NCBI GenBank assembly: GCA_944329505.1
Contig: CALVIJ010000029.1
Location: 1 to 9,399 of the forward strand
DNA length: 9,399 bases
Direction of reading: 5' to 3'
Origin: an uncultured Bacilli bacterium
GTDB lineage: Bacteria; Bacillota_I; Bacilli_A; RF39; UBA660
This document shows positions 1 through 6,594 of this stretch, one piece after another. Position 1 is the stretch's first letter. Each line of letters starts with the position of its first letter. Position numbers and translations under genes: made by a program. Under the pieces are notes generated by a model. It was given only the letters and a program-made list of their open reading frames with translations. It ran no database searches and was not told where the DNA came from.

Positions 1-78
1 CATTGTTTTTCTTTGATTTTCTTTGCTTTATACAATTCTTTACACTATTATTTATCTTTTTTTAAGCGATTGCCATAG

Positions 79-100
79 AAAACGCCAATTAAGACGTTTT
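79..100 (-). terminator. Intrinsic terminator of the small membrane-protein gene
   Basis: Read on the minus strand, AAAACGTC (100-93) and GGCGTTTT (86-79) form an 8-bp stem with one G-U pair around a 6-base TTAATT loop. The U-rich part is mostly the 3' arm itself (four T, then CT), so it is weaker than a classical terminator. The TAA stop of the gene above it (101-99) runs into the first bases of the stem, an arrangement seen at other gene ends in this window. Confidence 0.55.
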
Positions 101-560
101 AATTATTAAAGAAATCATCATTTGCTTTAACAACTTCTTCTATTTCTTTATTGTTTTTTGTTTCTTTGTTTTGATTGCTTGCTGAAGAGTTTGTGTTTAA
201 TTTACCATATTTTCTAACACCAAATATTATGGTTGCTACAAATGCTCCGGCAAATACTGCACCTAATATTATTTGCATTACACTAGGCAATGATAATATG
301 ATTGTCGTTCTATTAATTTGGATTGTAAGTGTACAAGATAAAACAAGTAGAGCTACTAAGCCATATCCTGCATCTTTATTAAAAGTCAGTTTACCTAATA
401 AATATATATTAGCAAATGGTATCCAAGCCATAACACTTGGTTCTCCATAGACCTTTTTACTAAAACGGCTTAAGAACATAGCTAAAGCAATATAGCAAAT
501 AACAAATATTACAATTAAAACAATTATAAAAAAATACAAAAAACCATTTAAATCGTTCAT
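99..560 (-). CDS. Small multi-pass membrane protein, unknown function
   Basis: This gene encodes a 153-residue integral membrane protein that I do not recognise as a named family. A long hydrophobic helix (about residues 6-30) is followed by a short basic stretch (SRFSKK), then a semi-hydrophobic WIPFANIYLLGKL segment at about 46-58. Two or three more hydrophobic segments follow at about 65-80 and 86-114. The C-terminal tail (about 116-153) is hydrophilic, rich in Asn, Lys and Glu, and probably cytoplasmic. A WIP-x-x-NIYLLGKL-like motif near a helix start is common in uncharacterised small membrane proteins of Firmicutes; that resemblance is from memory and gives no function. The ATG start is well supported by a GGGGAGG ribosome binding site about 7 bases upstream. 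It lies downstream of the histidine-kinase terminator, so it is probably transcribed separately, and it ends in its own hairpin. Confidence 0.85.
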   Translation of the reverse strand: MNDLNGFLYFFIIVLIVIFVICYIALAMFLSRFSKKVYGEPSVMAWIPFANIYLLGKLTFNKDAGYGLVALLVLSCTLTIQINRTTIILSLPSVMQIILGAVFAGAFVATIIFGVRKYGKLNTNSSASNQNKETKNNKEIEEVVKANDDFFNN

Positions 561-592
561 TTTAATCCTCCCCTATTATTCTATACAATATT

Positions 593-601
593 ATTGTACC
601 A
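593..601 (-). promoter_or_regulatory. Candidate extended -10 promoter for the small membrane-protein gene
   Basis: The minus strand reads TGGTACAAT, which fits an extended -10 element (TGnTAnAAT), about 33 bases upstream of the start codon. No good -35 is visible at the expected spacing; the best match, TGTTAA at 621-616, is poor. It sits immediately after the preceding terminator, where a fresh promoter would be needed. Confidence 0.35.
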
Positions 602-607
602 TAAAAT

Positions 608-639
608 AAAGATAATTAACATAAAAATTAATTATCTTT
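608..639 (-). terminator. Intrinsic terminator of the two-component operon
   Basis: A perfect 12-bp inverted repeat (AAAGATAATTAA at 608-619 and its complement at 628-639) encloses an 8-base loop. On the minus strand it is followed by TTATTTTAT. The stem is almost pure A/T, so its thermodynamic strength is modest despite its length. The last codons and the TAA stop of the histidine kinase (630-628) form the 5' arm. Confidence 0.6.
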
Positions 640-2052
640 TGAAATTTCAAAGTAAAAAATTGAACCTTTATTAGAACTGGTAACACCATATTTATAATTA
701 TGCATTTGTAAAATATTTTTAACAATTGACAAGCCTAATCCAGTACCAAAGTTATTTCTTTTATGTTTTTTATCACTGTGGTAATACTTGTCCCAAATAT
801 GTTTTAGATCTTCTTTTTTAATTCCTTTTCCGGTATCTTTTATTTCAATGATATATTTATATTTTTCTTCTTTTATCTCTATATATACTTTTTTGTCATT
901 ACCGGTATAGTTGATAGCATTATTTATTAGATTATATACTACTTGATATATTCGTTTATAATCAGCCTTTATAATTACTTTTTCAGGATGACTAAAGATA
1001 AAATGATAGTGTTCCTGTTCAGATAATATCTTAAATCTTTTTATAACTTCGTCGATTAATTTTATTAAATCTATTTTTTCTATATTTAAACTTAGATTTT
1101 CTGATTGAGCGGCAGATAAATCTAAGATATCGTTAACTAATAGTGTTAAGCGATCTGTTTCTTCGATAATTGTATTTAAGTTTTCTTCTCTTTTTTCTTT
1201 GTTGTCGTAAGTTATATCACGAACCATTTCAGCATAAGCTTTAATCATGGTTAATGGGGTTTTTAAATCATGACTTACATTTGCCATTAAGTCTCGCTTT
1301 AAGCTTTCGGTTTTAAATAGCTCATCTTTAGCATAGTTTAAAGATTCTGCAAGTTCATTTATTTCATAAATATCACTAGGGGTAGTAAAATCTGCACTAA
1401 AGTTGCCATCAGCAAGTTTTTTGGCTTCATCACTAATTTTACTAATAGGTTTAGATAATTTTCTAGAAATAAAGTAGCCAATAATTAATGAAAGAACAAG
1501 AACAATAATAGTTGTTATAATAAACTGATTGCTTAAAATTGTTATAGTAGAATCAAGGGGTTCTAATGAGGCATTTATAAAGGCATAAATGTCATTGTCC
1601 AATTTTAAAGCATAAATCAAAGTTTCATTTTTAAACTTATCGTTAATTAAAGTATAGTGTTGCTCTAAGCGATTGCTATTAATAAAATCTTGTTTAACTT
1701 TAAAATTACGATTACCAAACTCCATACAACCTTTATTTACAGTTGTTGCAAAATAAGAATCTTCACCATATATTTCGATACATATATCTCTTCTTTCAGC
1801 AATATCTTCAATAGCTTGACTATCTAAATTTACTGTTTCTCTTAACTCAGTAGCAGCCTTATCTAGCTCTCCAGTTTTATAAGCTTTATAATAACTACCT
1901 AAAAAGACAATTTGGAAAAGCCATAAAAAACATAAAATAAAGATTGAAAAAGCTATCAAGAAAAGCCATATATTTATCTTTAAACTATTGGTTTTAATAT
2001 TTTTAAACTGTAATTTAAGTTTTTCAAAAAAATTTTTAATATTATTCACCAT
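628..2052 (-). CDS. Membrane sensor histidine kinase (HAMP-HisKA-HATPase)
   Basis: Sensor kinase of a two-component system that autophosphorylates on His and passes phosphate to the adjacent response regulator. In the 474-residue form, TM1 is at about 25-50 and an extracytoplasmic sensor region at about 54-172 contains two cysteines (C91, C109). TM2 is at about 175-196 and HAMP at about 197-250. The HisKA box contains NVSHDLKTPL with phospho-acceptor H261. The ATPase domain shows the N box (N374, N377, N378), the G1 box DTGKG (406-410) and the G2 box GTGLGL (436-441). All catalytic motifs look intact. The ATG at 2052 overlaps the regulator gene by 11 bases. An in-frame TTG at 2064, preceded by AGG at 8 bases spacing, would add four residues (MWFK) and cannot be excluded. 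Neither start has a strong ribosome binding site, which suggests translational coupling. The ligand is unknown. Confidence 0.95.
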   Translation of the reverse strand: MVNNIKNFFEKLKLQFKNIKTNSLKINIWLFLIAFSIFILCFLWLFQIVFLGSYYKAYKTGELDKAATELRETVNLDSQAIEDIAERRDICIEIYGEDSYFATTVNKGCMEFGNRNFKVKQDFINSNRLEQHYTLINDKFKNETLIYALKLDNDIYAFINASLEPLDSTITILSNQFIITTIIVLVLSLIIGYFISRKLSKPISKISDEAKKLADGNFSADFTTPSDIYEINELAESLNYAKDELFKTESLKRDLMANVSHDLKTPLTMIKAYAEMVRDITYDNKEKREENLNTIIEETDRLTLLVNDILDLSAAQSENLSLNIEKIDLIKLIDEVIKRFKILSEQEHYHFIFSHPEKVIIKADYKRIYQVVYNLINNAINYTGNDKKVYIEIKEEKYKYIIEIKDTGKGIKKEDLKHIWDKYYHSDKKHKRNNFGTGLGLSIVKNILQMHNYKYGVTSSNKGSIFYFEISKDN

Positions 2053-2713
2053 CTTGAACCACAAACTTATAACCTACACCTCTAACAGTAGTAATTAAGT
2101 CACGATAAGGTCCTAAATTATTTCTAAGCATTTTTACATGTGTATCAATTGTACGATCATCCCCAAAGAAATCATATCCCCAAATTTTATTTAAAAGTTG
2201 ATTTCTAGATAAAGCAATATTCTCGTTAGCAACAAAATAGCAAAGTAACTCATATTCTTTTAAAGTTAATTTGATTTCTTTACCATCAATATAAACCGCA
2301 TGCCCAGGATAATCTATTTTTAAACCTTTATATTCATAACTGTCAGGGGTCATTTTACCACTACGTTTTAAAATGGCTTTAATACGAGCTAAAAGTTCTT
2401 TGGGGCTAAAAGGCTTAGTTAAATAATCATCAGTTCCTAAATCAAAACCTCTAAGTTTATCATACTCTTCATTTCGTGCTGAAAGAATAATAACAGGTGT
2501 ATTTTGTATTTTCTTTACTTCTTCTAAAAAAGTCATACCATCCATCTTAGGCATCATAATATCTAAAACGATTAAATCCACTTTTTCCTTTTTAACAATG
2601 TCTAAGGCTTCTAATCCGTTTTCTGCCTCTAATGTTTCATAATTTTCTGTTTCAGCATATGTTTTAATTACATCTCTAATTAATTTTTCATCATCTACTA
2701 TTAATAACCGCAT
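2042..2713 (-). CDS. OmpR/PhoB-family response regulator
   Basis: A 223-residue DNA-binding regulator, first gene of a regulator-kinase pair. The receiver domain (about 1-118) has the acidic pocket D7/D8, the phospho-acceptor D51 in VLDIMMPKMDG, the switch residue S78 and the conserved K100 before PF. The C-terminal winged helix (about 128-218) has the OmpR-type recognition-helix region DRTIDTHVKMLRNNLG and the closing ITTVRGVGYKF hairpin. Length and motif order are typical, and nothing is missing. The ATG start at 2713 follows a GGAG site at about 8 bases. The end overlaps the kinase gene, so the two proteins are almost certainly cognate partners. A direct repeat overlapping the predicted promoter suggests autoregulation (inference). 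I give no gene symbol because many Firmicutes regulators look like this. Confidence 0.95.
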   Translation of the reverse strand: MRLLIVDDEKLIRDVIKTYAETENYETLEAENGLEALDIVKKEKVDLIVLDIMMPKMDGMTFLEEVKKIQNTPVIILSARNEEYDKLRGFDLGTDDYLTKPFSPKELLARIKAILKRSGKMTPDSYEYKGLKIDYPGHAVYIDGKEIKLTLKEYELLCYFVANENIALSRNQLLNKIWGYDFFGDDRTIDTHVKMLRNNLGPYRDLITTVRGVGYKFVVQDGE

Positions 2714-2734
2714 AACATCATCTCCAATATTAAT

Positions 2735-2764
2735 AATATAACTTTTATGTGAATTTTTCGTGAA
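2735..2764 (-). promoter_or_regulatory. Candidate promoter of the two-component operon
   Basis: On the minus strand TTCACG (2764-2759) and TATATT (2740-2735) are separated by 18 bases. The -10 is decent and the -35 only partial, as expected for a promoter that needs an activator. It starts directly after the terminator of the upstream 132-aa gene and lies about 22 bases upstream of the regulator start codon. Confidence 0.4.
2748..2764 (-). promoter_or_regulatory. Possible response-regulator box: TTCACG-N5-TTCACA direct repeat
   Basis: Two hexamers, TTCACG (2764-2759) and TTCACA (2753-2748), are separated by five A residues, giving an 11-base period on one face of the helix. Tandem boxes with this spacing are the usual binding mode of OmpR/PhoB-type dimers; the Bacillus PhoP box TT(A/C/T)A(C/T)A with about 5-base spacers is very similar. 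The repeat overlaps the candidate -35, so binding could activate or repress the operon. The function is inferred from position and spacing alone. Confidence 0.35.
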
Positions 2765-2765
2765 A

Positions 2766-2790
2766 GAAAAAAAGCTTTAAGCAGCTTTTT
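2766..2790 (-). terminator. Intrinsic terminator of the 132-aa gene
   Basis: AAAAAGCT (2790-2783) and AGCTTTTT (2776-2769) form an 8-bp stem with a 6-base loop; the T run continues to 2767 (seven T in a row) and is followed by CTTTC. The TAA stop of the 132-aa gene (2779-2777) lies in the loop. Its position between this gene and the regulator promoter separates the two transcription units. Confidence 0.6.
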
Positions 2791-3175
2791 GATATTTTTT
2801 TCTAGTTTTGCATAAAACTTTAACCATGTTGTCTTGTTGCATTGCTCCTATTAATTCGTTTTCTTTACCTTTAATAACTCTTATTTTGCTTTGGGGTTTA
2901 GTGACTTGAATAGGTATCATTCTAATTAATTTAAAATTTAAATTTTCTTCACCTTTTTTATCTAAGAATATATTGGCTAAATGTTCAATACTAATAGTGT
3001 TTTCAGCAATAAATTCATCTAAGTCTTTATATTCATCCAATGATAAATGTTCTAAATTATTGGCATATCCATATATTTTTTGTATATATTCTAAATCTAA
3101 AACATCATTTTCTTCATTATATGTATTAAGTGCTTCTCTTATATTTTTTAAATAAGTTAACTTATTCTTTTGCAC
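2777..3175 (-). CDS. Orphan 132-residue soluble protein, unknown function
   Basis: I do not recognise this protein. It has no signal peptide and no membrane segment. The first about 80 residues are acidic and look helical (many Asp, Glu, Leu and Tyr, including LDEYKDLDEFIAE). The last about 50 residues are basic (KVLCKTRKKYQKAA), so the charge is strongly split along the chain. The single cysteine is near the C terminus. No zinc, nucleotide or helix-turn-helix motif is obvious. The start codon is GTG, supported by a GGGAG site 7 bases upstream (AAAGGGAGTGATAAC-GTG). It has an excellent promoter of its own and its own terminator, so it appears to be a monocistronic, well-transcribed gene between the metalloprotease-like gene and the two-component system. 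A basic tail could bind nucleic acid or a membrane surface, but that is speculation. Confidence 0.8.
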   Translation of the reverse strand: MQKNKLTYLKNIREALNTYNEENDVLDLEYIQKIYGYANNLEHLSLDEYKDLDEFIAENTISIEHLANIFLDKKGEENLNFKLIRMIPIQVTKPQSKIRVIKGKENELIGAMQQDNMVKVLCKTRKKYQKAA

Positions 3176-3202
3176 GTTATCACTCCCTTTAAGACGTATT
3201 TA

Positions 3203-3232
3203 ATTATATCTCTAAATGGGTATGTTTGTCAA
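3203..3232 (-). promoter_or_regulatory. Consensus sigma-A promoter of the 132-aa gene
   Basis: TTGACA (3232-3227) and TATAAT (3208-3203) are both perfect matches to the housekeeping consensus, with 18 bases between them. The predicted start lies about 20 bases upstream of the GTG start codon, with the ribosome binding site directly in that leader. This is the best promoter in the window. Confidence 0.8.
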
Positions 3233-3242
3233 GTTTTGTCAA
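3227..3242 (-). repeat. Tandem TTGACAAA repeat at the -35 of the 132-aa gene
   Basis: The minus strand reads TTGACAAAACTTGACAAAC, giving two TTGACA hexamers (3242-3237 and 3232-3227) with a 10-base period. The inner copy serves as the -35. The outer copy has no matching -10 at standard spacing and could be a regulator half-site or chance in AT-rich DNA. Confidence 0.4.
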
Positions 3243-3246
3243 ATTT

Positions 3247-4203
3247 TTACTTTTGATTAGTAAGTCTCTTGACAAGCTGTTTTTCATGGGTATTATCTAT
3301 TGTTTTAGGAGGTTTCTGATTCCTTTCGTATATTTTTAATATTTTTTGTTTTAATTTAATATAATCGGAAATGGTAAAATCTTTTAAGTACATGAATCTA
3401 TCCATATCGACAATTATGTCTATAGCTTCTTCTAAAGACATGCTTTTTAATAGTTCACCAATTAAACCAAAAATATCGGCATTAAAATAATCTTCTACCA
3501 TATTTTCTTTATTTTTATAAAATAACTCTATCAATTCAGCAAGTTTTTGTAAGTAGGTATACGAAGTACTGCTTGTGTTAAAGAAGCGATTGTTTAAAAG
3601 TTCGGTGTATCCCTCATTTAATCCTTCTCCAAATTCACCGCCCTCTTTTAAGGATACACGAAAACCAGATGAATCATATGAAAAATCTGAAGATGCAGAA
3701 TGTAATAGTTCATGATGTAATGTAGAGTGGTCTTTTTTATCATGATATATTTCAATTGTTTTGGACACACCATCATAAGTTCCAGCGGTTATACCCCCGT
3801 TTTTAGTTTCGGCGTTTTTTAATGGATAATATTTTATTTTTATAAATGGGGCATTTTTCATGAAGTTGCGTAGATTTTCTATTTTGACATTTTGAAGCAA
3901 TGTATTTGCGAATATATATAATTGTTCGTTTTCAGTTTTTAATTTTTCGGTAATTTGCATAAAACGTTCAGCCTCTTCTTTTGTTAGACTAGCATATAGA
4001 GGTGTATTTAAATCAATATCTTTTAGCATCTGTAAGCTTTTATTTAAAACAAGCTTTTTATTTTGTAAGTTTTGCTTTATCGTTTTAATATTTTCTTTTT
4101 TACTTTTATTATATGTGTTTAATTCTTTTAAACTATGGTATAAATAGAAACAATCAAAGAATCCTAATAAAACTATAACTATATTGATAATAATTGTTGT
4201 CAT
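3247..4203 (-). CDS. Membrane-anchored HExxH (putative zinc metallopeptidase-like) protein
   Basis: A 318-residue protein with one N-terminal hydrophobic anchor (about 3-22) followed by a Lys-rich stretch. By the positive-inside rule this places the main domain in the cytoplasm. A helical, coiled-coil-like region follows (about 32-115). The core has a TLHHELLH segment with the zinc-type HExxH motif (H164, E165, H168), and about 28 residues later LNEGYTELL (N196-L203), whose E197 or E201 could be the third ligand of a gluzincin-like site. The C terminus (about 215-318) is mostly helical and ends in a basic tail. This HELLH/NEG-x-TE pattern fits zinc peptidases, but I cannot place it in a named family, and activity is inferred. 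The ATG is preceded by AGGA about 11 bases upstream. It has its own promoter and no clear terminator, so readthrough into the 132-aa gene is possible. Confidence 0.85.
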   Translation of the reverse strand: MTTIIINIVIVLLGFFDCFYLYHSLKELNTYNKSKKENIKTIKQNLQNKKLVLNKSLQMLKDIDLNTPLYASLTKEEAERFMQITEKLKTENEQLYIFANTLLQNVKIENLRNFMKNAPFIKIKYYPLKNAETKNGGITAGTYDGVSKTIEIYHDKKDHSTLHHELLHSASSDFSYDSSGFRVSLKEGGEFGEGLNEGYTELLNNRFFNTSSTSYTYLQKLAELIELFYKNKENMVEDYFNADIFGLIGELLKSMSLEEAIDIIVDMDRFMYLKDFTISDYIKLKQKILKIYERNQKPPKTIDNTHEKQLVKRLTNQK

Positions 4204-4227
4204 TTGTAATCAGTCCTTTTGGAGGTT

Positions 4228-4256
4228 ATTATATTATTAATTTAATTATTTGTAAA
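4228..4256 (-). promoter_or_regulatory. Sigma-A promoter of the HExxH protein gene
   Basis: TTTACA (4256-4251) and a perfect TATAAT (4233-4228) are separated by exactly 17 bases on the minus strand. The predicted transcript would begin near 4221, leaving a short leader of roughly 18 bases that contains AAAAGGA. The -35 begins just beyond the U tract of the ABC operon terminator, so this gene is a separate unit. Confidence 0.75.
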
Positions 4257-4257
4257 G

Positions 4258-4280
4258 AAAAAAGTAGGTTTTACCCTACT
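4258..4280 (-). terminator. Intrinsic terminator of the MarR-ABC-ABC operon
   Basis: AGTAGG (4280-4275) and CCTACT (4268-4263) form a 6-bp GC-containing stem with a 6-base loop, followed by an uninterrupted run of T (4263-4258). It is a classical rho-independent terminator. The TAG stop of the 772-aa ABC subunit (4278-4276) is part of the 5' arm. Confidence 0.75.
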
Positions 4281-6594
4281 GTTCGAATTGTGAGTTATAA
4301 AGTGTTGCATAGAAACCATTTTGTTTCATTAATTCTTCGTGGTTTCCTTGTTCAATGATGTTTCCGTCTTTCATAACTAAGATTAAATCAGCGTTTTTAA
4401 TAGTTGATAATCTATGAGCAATAATAAATGAAGTTTTTCCCTCAGTTAGTTTATCCATTGCAGTTTGAACTAATTCTTCAGTTCTAGTGTCGACGTTTGA
4501 AGTTGCTTCATCTAAGATTAAGAATGGTGTTTCTTTAATCATACCTCTAGCGATTGTTAGTAATTGCCTTTGACCTGCAGATACACTTTCATTATCAGAT
4601 AATACGGTATCATATCCTTTAGATAAGGTTCTGATAAAGTGATCTAAGCCAACTTCTTTACAAACTTCTTTAACTTGTTCGTCAGATATATTATTACGGT
4701 TATATATAATGTTATCTTTAATGCTTCCTTCAAATAACCAAGTGTCTTGTAAAACCATAGTGAATAATTCGTGGATGTTTTCTCTTGTTAATTCTTTAGT
4801 AGAAACCCCATCTATTTTGATGTCACCCGAATTAATGTCATAGAATTTCATAAGTAAATTAACCATAGTTGTTTTACCGGCTCCCGTAGGACCTACGATA
4901 GCTACTTTTTGACCTGGTTTAGCATGAGCTGTGAAGTCTTTGATTGTTGGGTGATCATTACCATCGTATGTAAATACTACGTCTTCGAAATCGATATAAC
5001 CTTTAACATCTTTTCTTTCTAGGTGTTTAGTTATATTTTCTTGACTACTCATTTCAGGCTCGTCGACAAAGTCAAATATTCTTTCACTAGCGGCAGCTGT
5101 AGATTGTAATGAAGTCATAGCTTGAGCGATTTGTGATAGGGGGTTTGTGAATAATCTGACATAAGTCATAAAGGCAACAATGACACCAAATGATATTTGA
5201 CCATTCATCGTAAGCATAGCACCAACAATACAAACGGCAACGTAACCAAAGTTACCGATAAAGGCCATGATTGGTTGCATTAAACCTGATAAGAATTGAC
5301 TCTTCTTATTACTTTGACAAACTTTATCATTATATTCATCAAATTTTTGACTGGCTTCTTCTTTACCATTATAAGTTTTAACGACGTTTAAACCAGAATA
5401 TATCTCTTCAATATGTCCATTTAAATTACCTAGTTCTGTTTGTCTTTGCATGAAGTATTTTTGTGATTTTTTAAGGATAACTGACATACCAACAAATCCA
5501 ATTAAACTTGAAAGGATTGCGGTAAGAGCTAGAATCCAGTTAGTGACAAACATCATGATAATACTACCTATAAATAAGGTTACACTACTAACTAAAGATG
5601 CGAGTGATTGGTTCATTGATTGAGCAATCATGTCGACATCGTTAGTGATTCTGGATAAAATATCTCCAACTTGATGTTTATCAAAATATTTAAGTGGTAA
5701 TTTATTTATTTTAATTGATATTCTACTTCTTAAGTTATTCGCAAATTTGTTTGCTACATTAGTCATACAAATAGATTGAATATAAATAAATAACGCACTT
5801 GCTAGATACATACATACAAGTAGTAAAGTAATACCTTTAATTTTATCCATGTTCATTACTGGTTCAATCACTTCTCTAATTGATTTAGGTAATGTATCTA
5901 ATGTTTTATATATTTCATTTTCATCAGCATCTTTATCTAAGGTAGATAAAGTTTTTAAATATTTATATTGATCTTCTGGTGATATTTTAACACCATCGAT
6001 AGTTATTTCAGTGAAGAAGACATTTTGTAAATTTTTAGATAAGTTGATATTTTTAGGATCTTCACTCATTTTAATAAGATTTAGTTTATCTTCAGTTGTG
6101 ATAGTTTTTCCATTATATTCTGTTTCTGTAAATATTTTTTCTAAGATACTTTTAGGTAAACTAGCTAATTCACTAAAAGCTTCTGTTTGATTATTTTCAA
6201 ATTTAGTTAAAATTTCTTGGAATTTAGCTTTATCTTTTGAAGATATGTCAGTATCAGTCATGATATTTCTGATATTGCTTTCAGAGATATTTGGACTTAA
6301 AATTTTTGGAAGCATTTGTTTTAATTTTTCTTCACTTAAGTTTTCACTAGCTTTTTTATTTAAAGCTTCCATGTTATCTTGATTGACAACAAGTCCAGCT
6401 GATATTTCGTCGGTTAAATCGGATAATCTATTAGGAGCTAAAATAGATAGAATGGAACCTAAGATAGCTAAAGTAAAGGCTACTATGATTAAGATTTTAT
6501 AAGTGTTTAATTCACTGAATAATCTTTTGATGGCACCTTTAAAATCTCTTGCTTTTTCATAAGATTGATTTCCACCATGACTTGGTCTAGGCAT
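4276..6594 (-). CDS. ABC exporter half-subunit, consensus ATP site, with large extracytoplasmic insertion
   Basis: A 772-residue fused permease/ATPase, predicted partner of the 586-aa subunit in a heterodimeric (type IV) exporter such as the TM287/288, LmrCD and BmrCD group. TM1 is at about 33-55 and TM2 at about 254-276, with further TM segments at about 335-374 and 438-486. The nucleotide-binding domain has Walker A GPTGAGKT (568-575), Q-loop Q616, a signature reading VSAGQ (671-675), Walker B LILDE with catalytic E696, and switch H727. It should therefore supply the hydrolytic Walker site, while its SAGQ signature serves the degenerate site. Between TM1 and TM2 lies an about 200-residue hydrophilic insertion (56-252) instead of the usual short loop, built from degenerate repeats. 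The ATG at 6594 follows a perfect AAAGGAGG and overlaps the upstream gene by 8 bases. The substrate is unknown; a drug or amphiphilic peptide is likely from the MarR context. Confidence 0.95.
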   Translation of the reverse strand: MPRPSHGGNQSYEKARDFKGAIKRLFSELNTYKILIIVAFTLAILGSILSILAPNRLSDLTDEISAGLVVNQDNMEALNKKASENLSEEKLKQMLPKILSPNISESNIRNIMTDTDISSKDKAKFQEILTKFENNQTEAFSELASLPKSILEKIFTETEYNGKTITTEDKLNLIKMSEDPKNINLSKNLQNVFFTEITIDGVKISPEDQYKYLKTLSTLDKDADENEIYKTLDTLPKSIREVIEPVMNMDKIKGITLLLVCMYLASALFIYIQSICMTNVANKFANNLRSRISIKINKLPLKYFDKHQVGDILSRITNDVDMIAQSMNQSLASLVSSVTLFIGSIIMMFVTNWILALTAILSSLIGFVGMSVILKKSQKYFMQRQTELGNLNGHIEEIYSGLNVVKTYNGKEEASQKFDEYNDKVCQSNKKSQFLSGLMQPIMAFIGNFGYVAVCIVGAMLTMNGQISFGVIVAFMTYVRLFTNPLSQIAQAMTSLQSTAAASERIFDFVDEPEMSSQENITKHLERKDVKGYIDFEDVVFTYDGNDHPTIKDFTAHAKPGQKVAIVGPTGAGKTTMVNLLMKFYDINSGDIKIDGVSTKELTRENIHELFTMVLQDTWLFEGSIKDNIIYNRNNISDEQVKEVCKEVGLDHFIRTLSKGYDTVLSDNESVSAGQRQLLTIARGMIKETPFLILDEATSNVDTRTEELVQTAMDKLTEGKTSFIIAHRLSTIKNADLILVMKDGNIIEQGNHEELMKQNGFYATLYNSQFEQ
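5860..6345 (-). repeat. Degenerate protein repeats in the ABC insertion domain
   Basis: Residues about 84-245 of the 772-aa ABC subunit contain three to four degenerate helical repeats of roughly 40-50 residues. The anchor positions are NLSEEK (85-90), DISSKDK (116-122), TITTEDK (164-170) and KISPEDQ (203-209). LPKSI occurs at 146-150 and again at 235-239, and an FTE tripeptide precedes two of the units (155-157, 194-196). Similarity is visible in the protein only, not as a DNA repeat, so the duplications are old. The region is predicted to be outside the membrane. Confidence 0.55.

Noticed and set aside
1..98. Possible minus-strand start codon (ATG) at positions 3-1 and a small gene or RNA in the left edge
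   Set aside because: No clear ribosome binding site or promoter is visible and the frame leaves the window at once, so nothing can be supported beyond the terminator at 79-100.
89..108. Similarity between TTAAGACGT-TTTAATTA stretches at 89-108 and 3189-3208
   Set aside because: Short and AT-rich, lying in unrelated contexts (a terminator and a 5' leader); most likely chance.
175..450. Plus-strand open frame of 91 codons
   Set aside because: It lies wholly inside the well-supported membrane-protein gene on the other strand, with no ribosome binding site or promoter of its own noticed; it is a shadow frame.
2062..2064. TTG as start of the histidine kinase
   Set aside because: Possible, but a rare start codon with only an AGG upstream; the ATG at 2052 gives a shorter, more typical overlap. 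Kept as an alternative in the gene entry.
3233..3276. TTGTCAAG (near 3268-3276) can pair with CTTGACAA (near 3227-3234)
   Set aside because: The arms are about 35 bases apart with no U tract after them; more simply explained by the TTGACA promoter elements.
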